Origin: Candidatus Saccharimonadota bacterium
GTDB taxonomy: Bacteria > Patescibacteriota > Saccharimonadia > Saccharimonadales > Saccharimonadaceae
Direction of reading: 5' to 3'
NCBI GenBank assembly: GCA_027493025.1
Contig: JAPUDQ010000033.1
Location: 1 to 45,526, forward strand
Length of the DNA stretch: 45,526 nucleotides
In this document: piece by piece, positions 18,001 through 26,139 of the stretch
How positions within the stretch are numbered: the first letter of the stretch is position 1
Layout of the letters: every line of letters begins with the position of its first letter
Position numbers and translations under genes: made by a program
The notes under the pieces: generated by a model
Told to the model about the DNA's origin: nothing
Database searches by the model: none
What the model saw: only the letters and a program-made list of their open reading frames with translations

Positions 18001-19008
18001 GCAACCTCAACAGCAGGCATGACCCTTGCCTTTATTGCCTTTGATGCAAATGGTACATTTACCATTGATAATGTCATAATTACTCATACGGTGTCTTCTG
18101 GTGCGATACGTGATCTTATTCCTGCCCGGCAGAACGCCATAACATCACTTCCACCAAGCCGTGTTGTAACCGATTATAAGACGCCAGGTGACGCATTTGT
18201 GATCTTGCCAAAAGATGAACTGTACGTAAATAATCCTGCTAATACGACTCGCGGCACATTGCAGATGCATCCGTGGAAAGCAGGTTCTTTTCAGCGGCAG
18301 TTTATTGGCGGCACCGATGCTGATGCGAATGATATGCTGGTGCTTGCTACGGGCAAAGAGTGCGTAATCGGGGCACATGGGGTTGTTGGCTGGTCATTGA
18401 TTCGGTATGCCGAGTCCTCTGATGCGGCCGTTACGGTCGAAATCCGCATAGACGGTAACCTTCAAAAAACATTGACATTCGCTACTACGCCGTTTGCAAA
18501 CGAATGGTATCATACGATTTATACACCTTCAGAGCTAGCTAAGGGATTTGCAACAGATGATGGTATTAAGAGTATTAGTCTCAAAGTGACGGCCGGTACT
18601 CTCAAAGTGGCAGCTCTTGTTGCGCTTACCGCTGATGTGGAGTTTCTTGGACCGGAGGATATCACGTATGTTGGAACGTGGAGTGCGAAACGTGAGATTT
18701 CACGAACTGATCTACCTGGTTTTTGGACTGATACAGCAGATAGCTATGCGTACGTTAAAAATCCAGGACGGCGGTTGGAATGGATCGTCGAGGGAAGTGC
18801 CAAGTCAAAAACAGTCGATATGTACTCAGGCTCCGAACAGGCATTAGCGCAAAGTTGCGTCGGTACTAATCATGTATTTCCAAGGTCTCTCTATGGACAA
18901 AATGAGATACATACTATAAAGTGCCTCGAAAATAATACGACGAGTACTTCGAATGCGGATGGACGAGCCTTGTATATTTTTGGTGCGGTTGTCTACCACG
19001 ACCGATAA
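15040..19008 (+). CDS. Large surface protein: tail-fibre-like repeats plus SGNH/GDSL hydrolase
   Basis: 1322 residues, the largest gene here. Residues 1-25 are a distinct capsule (PPPGSDSGKWGDILNDYL). Residues 30-130 are short repeats of the type NSI-x-KLADxAI, as in phage tail fibres. GGDLSGTYPNPTV (about 217-230) and two SSQKAVKAYVDG-type repeats (about 260-315) are also tail-fibre-like. An SGNH hydrolase follows, with Ser672 in GSSLTAGG and the Asp849/His852 pair in DSIHMSH. The rest (about 880-1322) looks like beta-sandwich binding domains, including IGTGDIVTVEFDLTTTG. It may deacetylate or de-esterify a polysaccharide and bind a surface. No signal peptide is visible. It is convergent with the lyase-like gene at 19019. 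Confidence 0.65.
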   Translation: MSRLPPPGSDSGKWGDILNDYLKQSHKTDGTLSDNTVSSSTIQNNAVTTVKLADKAITSPKLADNSITSVQLAPGSVTATAIAQNAVSSVSIQDGAVPGAKLSDNSISESKLELAIRDKLNTPSVVEDGTVLPIKLSTTGTAAQNNDILTYDNTSQKFAWSSANSVIPDHSLTALKLNTPTTPTPINGDVLVLDSSAPGGFKWQAVSSGSSAPSGPAGGDLSGTYPNPTVPGLATKLSTSALDTDITLAANSDTKIASQKAVKAYVDGKVATSITPDTDATLGGNTPSDSTVSSQKAVKGYVDGVTASTLSSTTSFVRNQYTSAQTAGLWVSGKMRSNDIVDAKAPLFRGYWTKNTTNAAAGQWTKLCTATLGGRYSENRVTCEIVSVNDAGSAQRCMVDFRQKQENLMGQEPYVSIRVFNTEGIVAEDFAAITTQKTTTSTVTELWGKITTYYTAWVMMPHTTSIAGNSAVVWHENQTFTTTLPTGTQTKGYLLPLASATADPVGAVNGTVYYNTTSHSFRAYQNGAWNTLGGGSVQSVVGQTGSITGSQIASDTTVATAFYKTIVRATYADLTVTVLPFSIEGYSHPGGTITALPNGEWYVGTDIFTGNILTLPRLGHRGWVPLARITTDATKVTAIYPMRPRLYDCRIPRTMQKILKGQGINVVVMGSSLTAGGAATDWSGMVFGPGTTTNYKVPGSTLVNVGVGGSPNQYQLAQLGLASGHTSYGFNSSGAITMFTGKRPPNGRSRLLRDTDLVVIGCLANGGDYRLETIEPLVRKLRSQNVEVIMVTDNAQGPTGDYITMKNAGLYVDAPEVFRVADLYGVEIADTAAYVFEAHLRNNGTIYSDSIHMSHAAPAGRTAIPSGGHEVWARAVRSIFPVDSGSGMPVQIGSYDFSAGQGAWVAYGTPSSLGVVNGALSCQADSSFDGMQIDVGSIGTGDIVTVEFDLTTTGSGMVVQVGLLNGPWSSTGNIGCTSSGHYTASLTATSTAGMTLAFIAFDANGTFTIDNVIITHTVSSGAIRDLIPARQNAITSLPPSRVVTDYKTPGDAFVILPKDELYVNNPANTTRGTLQMHPWKAGSFQRQFIGGTDADANDMLVLATGKECVIGAHGVVGWSLIRYAESSDAAVTVEIRIDGNLQKTLTFATTPFANEWYHTIYTPSELAKGFATDDGIKSISLKVTAGTLKVAALVALTADVEFLGPEDITYVGTWSAKREISRTDLPGFWTDTADSYAYVKNPGRRLEWIVEGSAKSKTVDMYSGSEQALAQSCVGTNHVFPRSLYGQNEIHTIKCLENNTTSTSNADGRALYIFGAVVYHDR

Positions 19009-19018
19009 TAAGATACGT

Positions 19019-19885
19019 TTACTGAACGATAGCGTATGAGGTGCCAATCTTCATTCCCATGTGAAAAATTGTCACGGACCCCATCCCCCAGTTGCTGCCC
19101 ATACCTTTGCGGTACATGTTAATGTAAAGGTCACCTGGCCCATTTGTATCCTTTACCTCTGTGGCTATATGTGCAGTTGTGCCATCGGCAGAGATATATT
19201 GGTCAGTTGTATCGTAGTTTGCCCACGCACGAGGCAAAATCTGCTGTTGTTTTACGCCATCAACCCAGACTTCAAGCAACCCTTGACCACCAACTGTATG
19301 AACGATTAAGTGTTGAGTAATTTTTATCCAACGATCACGTGCAAGTGTGGTGTACCATGTAGGAAAGCCACTACCGTTATCACCAAACAAACAGAGGTTG
19401 CCATTGTAGTTTTTGATCGATGTCGCACAGCCTGGTGCTGTAGAGTAAGGTGGCGAATGAAGCTGGGATATAACATTCCAATCACTATCGGTTCCAACAA
19501 CTGGCCAACTGTTTCCGATGCTGCTTGGTACATAGATTATCCAGCTGTAATACACCTCGCTACCGTTACTAAGCAAAGGTCCCCCATGGGTTTGTGCACG
19601 TATACTGGACATTGCGTTATCATTGTATGACGTAAATGCACCGGCATTTGAGCCCCATGCCGTAAAGGGATCTGGCCACCACGAAGCGTCCTTGGTTGTT
19701 GCGGTGTATATTTTTATGTTTGAACCAGGTACGCCAACATATTCTGCTGAACCCCACGGTGCAGGTGGAGCACCGCTACCATTACTAGCTGCGGTGTATG
19801 TGCCTAAGGTTGTGAAGCGTCCATCAAAAAGAAGCACTCCGGTTTGTGGTTTTGAACGGGTAAATCGACGACTTTGGATACTCAT
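19019..19885 (-). CDS. Polysaccharide lyase-like beta-jelly-roll protein
   Basis: 288 residues. The N-terminus MSIQSRRFTRSKPQ is short and basic and nearly the same as that of the gene upstream. The body is rich in Gly, Trp, Tyr and Thr and has the pattern of heparin-lyase-I-like or concanavalin-like jelly rolls (VYYSWIIYVPSSIGNSW, DWNVISQLHSPP, WIKITQHLIVH, GLLEVWVDGVKQQ). Such folds cut or bind acidic polysaccharides; no substrate can be named. It lies 20 bases after the beta-helix gene on the same strand, so the two share a transcript. AAAAGGC precedes its ATG. Confidence 0.5.
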   Translation of the reverse strand: MSIQSRRFTRSKPQTGVLLFDGRFTTLGTYTAASNGSGAPPAPWGSAEYVGVPGSNIKIYTATTKDASWWPDPFTAWGSNAGAFTSYNDNAMSSIRAQTHGGPLLSNGSEVYYSWIIYVPSSIGNSWPVVGTDSDWNVISQLHSPPYSTAPGCATSIKNYNGNLCLFGDNGSGFPTWYTTLARDRWIKITQHLIVHTVGGQGLLEVWVDGVKQQQILPRAWANYDTTDQYISADGTTAHIATEVKDTNGPGDLYINMYRKGMGSNWGMGSVTIFHMGMKIGTSYAIVQ

Positions 19886-19905
19886 AAAGCCTTTTCTACA
19901 AGTCG

Positions 19906-21861
19906 TTATTGATAAAATATTCGTGAAACATCGATGCCTTTAAACGTTCCAGATCCAACAGTAACACGTGAGGTAGGATCGGCGCTATGAGTAAGAGTAT
20001 TGAGACCGAGGGCGGTTACGGTGAGGTTTTGAATTCCGGTAACTGTGACCTCAGGAATGATAGGGTAATTGTCAATGCCACCCGGTTGTGAGTCAGCGAT
20101 AAGGCAATTTGATACGGTATTGTATTTTGGTGTGGCTGGCTCATCATCGAGTATGTTCGCCAGATGCGGGTACTTGAGCCATGGCACAGACTGATAGGGG
20201 ACTTCGGTAAGTTTTTGACGTAGCTCGGCTTGATTTCCGGTATGATTTGCGCCCCAGTTACCGACATGCCAGGCCATGTTTTGGGCTCGGATAATGACAT
20301 TGTTGTCAAAGAAATTATCGCGCCCGCAATGGTGCAGACCATACCAACTATCAACAATAATATTATTGGTAACCGTGAAGCCAGAGCTACAATCATCGAT
20401 ATAGATGGCTACGGTAAAACGCCCGTCATTCACGCCTATATCGCTAAACCAGTTCCGGTTAATGATATTGCCGCGATCCGTCCAATTACGGCCGGTATAA
20501 AAGGCGCCGGCATCCGAGTTGTCTAACACGCCGTGATGAATCCAGTTATCTTCAATGAGGTGGTCGTTGCCCGATAGGGATATAAGCATTTGCGGGGAGT
20601 TATAAAGATTATTATGTACGACTTTATTGCCAACGCCATAGATACTTACTGCGGGGTTATAGTTTGGCTGACGTTGGGCGCAGTCATGGATGCGGCTGTT
20701 TTGAAGGGTGTTATTGCCCGGGGTGAGTGTGTTTCGATCGCCGCCATACAGGTTAACGCCATTACAGCCAATATTGTATACGTCAACATTTTCGATAAGA
20801 GTGCTAGTTGATCTATCGAGGATAATCCCTGCGTTGAGATTGGTTGCGCTGGCGTTTTTAACCGTTACGTTTGTACAGCCAGATAGCAGATAGCCCATAG
20901 ATCGGCCTTCGCTCACATTGATACCATCGAAGGATATATGAGAGGCAAAATAGCAGTGGACGATCGTTTCTTTTAACTTGGTAACGCTGGACGTTGTGCC
21001 TGGTACGAAGTAGGCTTTGCCTGCCGTTGTATCAATATAATACTCATCTGAGGAATCAAGTGCTTGCGGTAGATTGCAGATATAGTAACGGCCGATAGCA
21101 GGATCAGGCGTACCGAGACCCCAGGCACTATGCGGTTGAGCGGTAATTTTTTTAGTTCCCGCATCGATACCCGTAATATTCATCAGCTGAAAAGCCCATT
21201 GATAAATAATCTCAGCGCCCAGTCGTGCATCACCAGTTTTGCCTGCCCACGACAGTACGGCTGCATCATTGGTCGGTAGGATAACTGGGTCTGTGATCGT
21301 TCCGGCGGTTGATCCAGCTCGTACCGATAGCCAGCCACTATTTGGATAACGGGCGAGAGTCAGTAGCTTGCCATCGACGACAATCGTTGCTCCCGTGGGA
21401 GTCCAGCCATCCCGCTCATTCGTCTCTGCTGGATAATCAACTCCCAGGGCCGCCAGATCAACCATTCGTATTTGAGGACGAATTGAGTCGGGGAATAGCG
21501 GAGCGATATCTGCAGGAACGGCTTGATAGGCGTTAGGTGGAATCAGTACTGAGCCAGTCAATGCTACAGCTCCACCGATAGCTCGCCAACTGATAGGAGA
21601 TGACGCGGTACCACTGTCGCTTTGTAGAAAGGTCAATGTTTCGGTTTGCGGATAGGTACCGGTCATCACATGGACGGCAATACCACCAGCTGGTAAACCA
21701 CTTGATATTATAGATCGGACTTTATTGCGGGCGGCAGCTAACGTTGCAAAGGGCGCAACCTGGGTACCAGGATTGGTATCATTTCCTGAGGTTGCAACCC
21801 AGAAGGTGATTGCGGGTGATCTTTTCTGTGATCTGATTTGGCGTCGACTAACGATACTCAT
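19906..21861 (-). CDS. Right-handed parallel beta-helix protein (pectate lyase-like)
   Basis: 651 residues. The opening after the basic N-terminus (FWVATSGNDTNPGTQVAPFATLAAAR) is the classic start of secreted parallel beta-helix enzymes. Numerous NxI/NxV coils follow (SGCTNVTVKNASATNLN, STLIENVDVYNIGCNG, NTLQNSRIHDC, NDHLIEDNWIHHG, SGFTVTNNIIVDSWYG). Proteins of this type are polysaccharide lyases, epimerases or glycosidases, or phage depolymerases. It lacks a recognisable signal peptide and starts MSIVSRRQIRSQKR, like the downstream lyase. It leads a two-gene transcript. Confidence 0.7.
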   Translation of the reverse strand: MSIVSRRQIRSQKRSPAITFWVATSGNDTNPGTQVAPFATLAAARNKVRSIISSGLPAGGIAVHVMTGTYPQTETLTFLQSDSGTASSPISWRAIGGAVALTGSVLIPPNAYQAVPADIAPLFPDSIRPQIRMVDLAALGVDYPAETNERDGWTPTGATIVVDGKLLTLARYPNSGWLSVRAGSTAGTITDPVILPTNDAAVLSWAGKTGDARLGAEIIYQWAFQLMNITGIDAGTKKITAQPHSAWGLGTPDPAIGRYYICNLPQALDSSDEYYIDTTAGKAYFVPGTTSSVTKLKETIVHCYFASHISFDGINVSEGRSMGYLLSGCTNVTVKNASATNLNAGIILDRSTSTLIENVDVYNIGCNGVNLYGGDRNTLTPGNNTLQNSRIHDCAQRQPNYNPAVSIYGVGNKVVHNNLYNSPQMLISLSGNDHLIEDNWIHHGVLDNSDAGAFYTGRNWTDRGNIINRNWFSDIGVNDGRFTVAIYIDDCSSGFTVTNNIIVDSWYGLHHCGRDNFFDNNVIIRAQNMAWHVGNWGANHTGNQAELRQKLTEVPYQSVPWLKYPHLANILDDEPATPKYNTVSNCLIADSQPGGIDNYPIIPEVTVTGIQNLTVTALGLNTLTHSADPTSRVTVGSGTFKGIDVSRIFYQ

Positions 21862-21868
21862 CTCTATA

Positions 21869-21874
21869 ACTATA
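21869..21874 (-). promoter_or_regulatory. -10 box of beta-helix gene, leaderless spacing
   Basis: On the - strand TATAGT ends 7 bases before the ATG at 21861. Confidence 0.5.
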
Positions 21875-21974
21875 CACGTTTTGACAGATAGACGTTAGCG
21901 GAATTAGAATAGATAACGAATAGTATAAGTCTACTCAGTTGTCATCTATGATACAAAGGTAATGAGGAATATGT

Positions 21975-22790
21975 ATGGCATCAACACGTCGACATCGACA
22001 AAGCGCACGTCCGACAACACCTACCGTACTACCTGATAGTACGGCTCCTATTAACTACTCAAACTATACTGTGCCGTTTGTCGCCAATGCGTATACGAGT
22101 ATTTATAGCTCAAATTGGCGAACTCATCTTCAGGCACCAGCGAGCTCATATCAAGAGTGTCGTCGGCACGTTTCTAACCAGTCTCGGTTTTTGTTTCGAG
22201 TCGGTGAGACTGGTCTACCTTCAGATACGTCGTATAGTTCTCAGCGTGCCGAGTTCGAAGGGACAAATGTTTACATGCCCCGCCGGACAGATTATTGGTG
22301 GTCATTTGCCTATCGGATGACGGGCAATCCTCCAGATAGTGGCTGGTGCTCGATTGTCCAGGTGCATCAGCGACCTGACCCAGGTGAGTTTGAAGGCTCA
22401 CCCCCCTTTGGTATGTTCTGGGTGAGGAATGGTTCCTTACAAATTCATCGTCGTTTTGATCCGAACTCGACAACAACATCTGAATCTGTCACGAATATTC
22501 CAGTTACTATTACGGCTAATATGACAACTAGTCTATGGCATAAGGTGGTTTTGAAGCTGAATTTTGATTATGGTGACGGTACTGGGGCATTGTCATGTTG
22601 GTATGATAGTCAATCCACAGTGCAGCTATCAAATGTCGCAATGGGCTTTAACGATGTGCGTGATGTATATCCGAAATTTGGCATCTATCGAGGTACCTGT
22701 ACTGGTATCAATGAGCTTGAGTTTGCGAATATGGAGTTCGGAACGGCCAGCTTACTGAGTCGTGTTGCGAGTCCGTTACCAATACAATAG
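21975..22790 (+). CDS. Polysaccharide lyase-like (heparin-lyase-type) protein
   Basis: 271 residues. A short basic N-terminus (MASTRRHRQSARP) precedes a jelly-roll body with motifs seen in heparin-lyase-I-like proteins: SQRAEFEGTNVYMP, DYWWSFAYRM, IVQVHQRPDPGEFEGSPPFG, SLWHKVVLKLNFDYGDG and a late YPKFGIYRG. It resembles the 19019-19885 product in architecture rather than in obvious identity. It faces away from the beta-helix gene, separated by 113 bases. GAGGA near 21963 may be a ribosome-binding site. Confidence 0.55.
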   Translation: MASTRRHRQSARPTTPTVLPDSTAPINYSNYTVPFVANAYTSIYSSNWRTHLQAPASSYQECRRHVSNQSRFLFRVGETGLPSDTSYSSQRAEFEGTNVYMPRRTDYWWSFAYRMTGNPPDSGWCSIVQVHQRPDPGEFEGSPPFGMFWVRNGSLQIHRRFDPNSTTTSESVTNIPVTITANMTTSLWHKVVLKLNFDYGDGTGALSCWYDSQSTVQLSNVAMGFNDVRDVYPKFGIYRGTCTGINELEFANMEFGTASLLSRVASPLPIQ

Positions 22791-22877
22791 CGTTTTCAGC
22801 AGGGGTTAGTTATTGGTAGGCCTGTCTCTTAGCATAATAAAATACACATTCCCTTAATAAACGGGCGAACGTCCAAT

Positions 22878-22906
22878 TTTACATGAGATAGTATCTGGGT
22901 TATAAT
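22878..22906 (+). promoter_or_regulatory. Sigma-70-type promoter of rplY
   Basis: TTTACA (22878-22883) and TATAAT (22901-22906) are 17 bases apart. The leader of about 42 nt contains AAAGGGAG before ATG 22955. Confidence 0.7.
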
Positions 22907-22954
22907 ATATGAATTATTAACTCCGAACACATATCCAATGAGAAAGGGAGAAAG

Positions 22955-23719
22955 ATGGGAGACAAGATTACACTAAAAGTCCATGATAGGAATACTCATG
23001 GCAAAAAAGTAAAACAACTTCGTCGTGAAGGTATTGTACCGGCTGTTGTATACGGTCCTGGTATGGAGCCCGTTAGCGTCCAAGTCGATCAGGTTGAAAT
23101 GAGCAAGGTTTATGCGGCCGCTGGTCGACATACACCGATTCACCTGACCGTAAATGATAAGAAAAAGATTGCCATGATTAAAGATGTCGAGGTTGACAAT
23201 GTCAAACGGCGTATTAATCACGTATCGTTTCATGCGGTTCATCAGAACAAACCGATTGAAGCTGAAGTGCCGATTCGTTTAGTTGGTGAAGGCGAGAGTG
23301 AAGCTGAAAAAGCTGGTTTGATTATCCTTCAGACGCTCGATACAATCGAGGTTAAGGCTCTACCTATGGATCTTCCGGAGGCGCTAGAGGTTTCGATACT
23401 TGACCTAAAAGAAGCTGGTGAACGAGTTCTCGTCAGTGATATTGCGGTACCGGAGAATGTCGAAATTGTGGACAACGACGATGGCCGAAGTGATGACGAA
23501 GAAGATGACGAAGAATCGCATAGTGTTATGGACCAGGTGGTGGCGAGTGTATGGGAACCAAGCGCACTTCAGGCTGCCAACGAAGCAACTGGTGGAGATG
23601 CTGAGGACGAGAGTGAAGTTGCCTCCGAAAATGGGGCTGACACTACGCAAGCTGATGACAATAACAGCAAAGCTGAAGCCGACGATCGCAAACATAGCGA
23701 GCCAAAATCGGACAAGTAA
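22955..23719 (+). CDS. rplY: 50S ribosomal protein L25/TL5 (CTC family) with acidic tail
   Basis: 254 residues. The L25 5S-rRNA-binding domain covers 1-90 (LKVHDRNTHGKKVKQLRREGIVPAVVYGPG and HVSFHAV), and the TL5/CTC C-terminal domain covers about 95-180 (IEAEVPIRLVGEGESEAEKAG, LDTIEVKALPMDLPEALEVS). The last 75 residues are strongly acidic and low in complexity (DDDEEDDEE-type runs, then EDESEVASENGADTTQADD). L25 binds 5S rRNA; CTC proteins are also linked to stress. The acidic tail is much longer than in E. coli L25. A strong terminator follows. Confidence 0.9.
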   Translation: MGDKITLKVHDRNTHGKKVKQLRREGIVPAVVYGPGMEPVSVQVDQVEMSKVYAAAGRHTPIHLTVNDKKKIAMIKDVEVDNVKRRINHVSFHAVHQNKPIEAEVPIRLVGEGESEAEKAGLIILQTLDTIEVKALPMDLPEALEVSILDLKEAGERVLVSDIAVPENVEIVDNDDGRSDDEEDDEESHSVMDQVVASVWEPSALQAANEATGGDAEDESEVASENGADTTQADDNNSKAEADDRKHSEPKSDK

Positions 23720-23732
23720 CAATCAGTGATAG

Positions 23733-23760
23733 AAAATAGCCGCCATAAAGCGGCTATTTT
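23733..23760. terminator. Bidirectional intrinsic terminator (rplY / ABC exporter)
   Basis: AAAATAGCCGC and GCGGCTATTTT form an 11-bp stem with a 6-base loop (CATAAA); a T-run follows on the + strand and the A-run provides one on the - strand. It lies between the convergent ends of rplY and the ABC exporter and overlaps the latter's stop codon. Confidence 0.85.
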
Positions 23761-25510
23761 ATTCCTCGATAAATCCGCCAGATTGATGAGTCCAGAGTTT
23801 GGCGTACGTACCGTCGAGAGCCAGGAGTTCCGTATGACTACCATCTTCGACTATCTGACCGTCCGACAGTACAATAATCCGATCAAGTTTAGAAATCGTA
23901 CTGAGTCGATGGGCAATAACAATGCTGGTTCGGTCTTTCATGAGGGTGTCGAGAGAAGCTTGAATTAATTTTTCTGACTCGCTATCGAGCGCCGAGGTGG
24001 CCTCATCAAGAACCAGGATCGGGGCGTCTTTGAGGATTGCTCGTGCAATCGCAATGCGCTGCCGCTGTCCGCCGCTCAGTTTGATACCACGCTCGCCGAC
24101 CAGAGTGTCGTAGCCGTCAGCAAGCTCCCCAATGAATTCATCCGCATTGGCTTGTTTGGCGGCGTGAACGATGTCTTCCGGTGAAGCATCCGGTCGACCG
24201 TAGGCGATATTTTCCGCGAGGCTACGGTGAAATAACATCGGTTCTTGGGATACATAGGCAATATTCTGCCGCAGACTGCGCTGGGTGATATCGGCAATAT
24301 TTTGTCCGTCAATGGTGATCGTACCTGCATCAATGTCGCTAAACCGTAGGAGCAACCGAGTGAGCGTTGTTTTGCCCGAACCGCTATGTCCAACTAAGCC
24401 GACACGCTGACCAGAGGGTATCGCGAGTGAAAAATCACGAAATATCGCCACACCGTTACCGTTATCATGAGTAAACGATATATTAGTAAGCTTGATTTCG
24501 CCCGCGGAAGCCGTGAGCTTTTGCGTGCCTTTGTCAGCAATCTCGATATCTTCTTGCATAATTTCCGTCATATCGTAGGCATCACCCATCAGTCGGTTAT
24601 AGTTACGCATCACATGGTTCATTGACCACAACTGACGAGCTAAAATGAGCGTGTAGGTAAGTAGCAAATAGGCAGCTCCCGCCGTTAAGAGTCCGCGTTC
24701 GCTGGCATAGACGGCAATAATAAGCGCGCCAACGTTGAACAGAACAATAATCGTTGCCCAAATGCCAGAGGCAAACAAAACGCCATTGCGGGTATGGAAC
24801 GAGGCGTGGTTCCAAGTGTTTGCCCGCGTACGGACGCGAGCAGTTTCACGCCTTTCTGAGCTAAAGGCTTTGACTGTAGCAATGTTGGTGATAATATCGG
24901 CGGCTGCACCGGTCAATTCCGTATGTTTACGGGTTTCTTTTTTGACCCGTTCATAGACAAATCGGTTACCGTAATAAATCGCGATAGCCATCAATATCGT
25001 TACGACAAAAAGAAACAGGGCGTATTGCCAGATGATAAATGCCAAGATAGCTGAGGCGCTCACTATACCGACAATGATCGGAACAGTATCCCAGATTAAA
25101 ATATCCCAGAGCCGTTCGGTGGCTGAGACGAGCTTTGTAGACTGGCTGATCAATGAGCCGCCAAATTTGTTGGCATGAAAATTCATACTACGGCGAGAGA
25201 GATGGTCGATGATTCGCACCGCCATATCGCGCATTGCGTAGATTTCAAATGTCCACGTCCCCCACAGAGTGATGCGCCAAGTAATTATCGTGCTGGCTAC
25301 GAGCAGTCCAGCATAGAGGAGGATAAGTGGCATCGAGGTCGAAAGGCTTACGCGTCCGTTTGTTAACTGATCGATAAACGTTGCGAGCACAAGGGGAGCG
25401 AGATAGGTTTCGACGACAACGGATAGTACCGAAAAAACGAGCGCAATATTTCGGTATTTTGCATATGGTTTTGAGGCGGACCAAATAAGCCTGAGGGTGT
25501 TTTTTTGCAT
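23759..25510 (-). CDS. ABC exporter, fused membrane and ATPase domains
   Basis: 583 residues. Six membrane helices occupy about 1-310, followed by an ATPase domain with Walker A GHSGSGKTTLTRLL, Q-loop YVSQEPMLF, signature LSGGQRQRIAIARAIL, Walker B ILVLDEATSALDSES and the H-loop IAHRLSTI. It is a type IV (MsbA/MdlB-like) half-transporter and should work as a dimer; the cargo is unknown. The frame is open back to 25561, but ATG 25510 has AGGAGA 3 bases before it, the clearest ribosome-binding site in the backbone, so that start is chosen. Confidence 0.9.
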   Translation of the reverse strand: MQKNTLRLIWSASKPYAKYRNIALVFSVLSVVVETYLAPLVLATFIDQLTNGRVSLSTSMPLILLYAGLLVASTIITWRITLWGTWTFEIYAMRDMAVRIIDHLSRRSMNFHANKFGGSLISQSTKLVSATERLWDILIWDTVPIIVGIVSASAILAFIIWQYALFLFVVTILMAIAIYYGNRFVYERVKKETRKHTELTGAAADIITNIATVKAFSSERRETARVRTRANTWNHASFHTRNGVLFASGIWATIIVLFNVGALIIAVYASERGLLTAGAAYLLLTYTLILARQLWSMNHVMRNYNRLMGDAYDMTEIMQEDIEIADKGTQKLTASAGEIKLTNISFTHDNGNGVAIFRDFSLAIPSGQRVGLVGHSGSGKTTLTRLLLRFSDIDAGTITIDGQNIADITQRSLRQNIAYVSQEPMLFHRSLAENIAYGRPDASPEDIVHAAKQANADEFIGELADGYDTLVGERGIKLSGGQRQRIAIARAILKDAPILVLDEATSALDSESEKLIQASLDTLMKDRTSIVIAHRLSTISKLDRIIVLSDGQIVEDGSHTELLALDGTYAKLWTHQSGGFIEE

Positions 25511-25611
25511 GAGTCTCCTTTGAGATTGTTTGTAGATTGAGAGGTCGCGCGCGACAGTCAAGAAAAGAGGTCCTTTTCTAGGACGTTAATAGCACGTATT
25601 GTATAGAGTTT

Positions 25612-26070
25612 TTAAGCGTTTGACAAATCAATATCGTATTTCTTGGCCATGACGGTAATCACGCGGTAGATTGCGGGTAAGTGTTTCACGATCGCTTTTT
25701 CGGCAAATACCTTTTCTTCGCGTGTACCCTTTTCGAGTTTGTCGACTAAATGATAAAGGGTGACCACATCTTCTTCTACATAGCCAAAGCGTTTCGTATA
25801 GAGCTCCTCCAAATAGTCGACTTTGGTTTCTAAGGTGTTCAACCGAGAAGTAATGTATGTTTTGAAATCTTGGAACTCACGCTCTAGTTTATCCATACGG
25901 CTTTCTAGTTTATTCATACGGCTTTCTAGTTTATCCATACGGCTTTCTAGTTTATCCATCCGGCTTGTAAGCTCAAGAGTTTGTTGTTCAAACATTGGCC
26001 CAACAACTTCAATAATTGTCTCGACCATAACAGACTTTAAGAGTGTGATATCATCGTTGGTAAGTGCCAT
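25612..26070 (-). CDS. Coiled-coil protein with tandem heptads, unknown
   Basis: 152 residues. The middle (about 30-80) is an uninterrupted coiled coil made of repeats SRMDKLE (four copies, one SRMNKLE), then a second heptad region LNTLETKVDYLEELY. The C-terminal domain (VFAEKAIVKHLPAIYRVITVMAKKYDI) is helical. No transmembrane segment or enzyme motif is visible. Proteins like this are common in Saccharibacteria but without an assigned function; that is a general impression. The gene has its own -10 box at near-leaderless spacing. Confidence 0.7.
   Translation of the reverse strand: MALTNDDITLLKSVMVETIIEVVGPMFEQQTLELTSRMDKLESRMDKLESRMNKLESRMDKLEREFQDFKTYITSRLNTLETKVDYLEELYTKRFGYVEEDVVTLYHLVDKLEKGTREEKVFAEKAIVKHLPAIYRVITVMAKKYDIDLSNA
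25880..25963. repeat. Four tandem 21-bp repeats coding for heptads
   Basis: Units at 25880, 25901, 25922 and 25943 differ by only one to three bases. Each encodes one seven-residue heptad (SRMDKLE) of the coiled-coil protein, so length changes by slippage would stay in frame. Confidence 0.9.
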
Positions 26071-26078
26071 ATAGTGCC

Positions 26079-26084
26079 ATTATA
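26079..26084 (-). promoter_or_regulatory. -10 box of coiled-coil gene, leaderless spacing
   Basis: TATAAT on the - strand ends 8 bases before the ATG at 26070. Confidence 0.6.
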
Positions 26085-26102
26085 CGCGTATTGAATGAAC
26101 AA

Positions 26103-26132
26103 TTGAACCCTGTAATACCAAAATGATATTAT
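26103..26132 (+). promoter_or_regulatory. Promoter of trhO operon
   Basis: TTGAAC (26103-26108) and TATTAT (26127-26132) are 18 bases apart. The hexamer overlaps an upstream in-frame ATG (26131), so the real start must be ATG 26140, 7 bases on. Confidence 0.6.
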
Positions 26133-26139
26133 GAATAGT

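Noticed and set aside
25880-25963. CRISPR-like short array
   Set aside because: The 21-bp units are directly adjacent without spacers and encode in-frame heptads.
26131-26139. Upstream ATG of trhO
   Set aside because: It overlaps the -10 hexamer; ATG 26140 fits the family N-terminus and the promoter.
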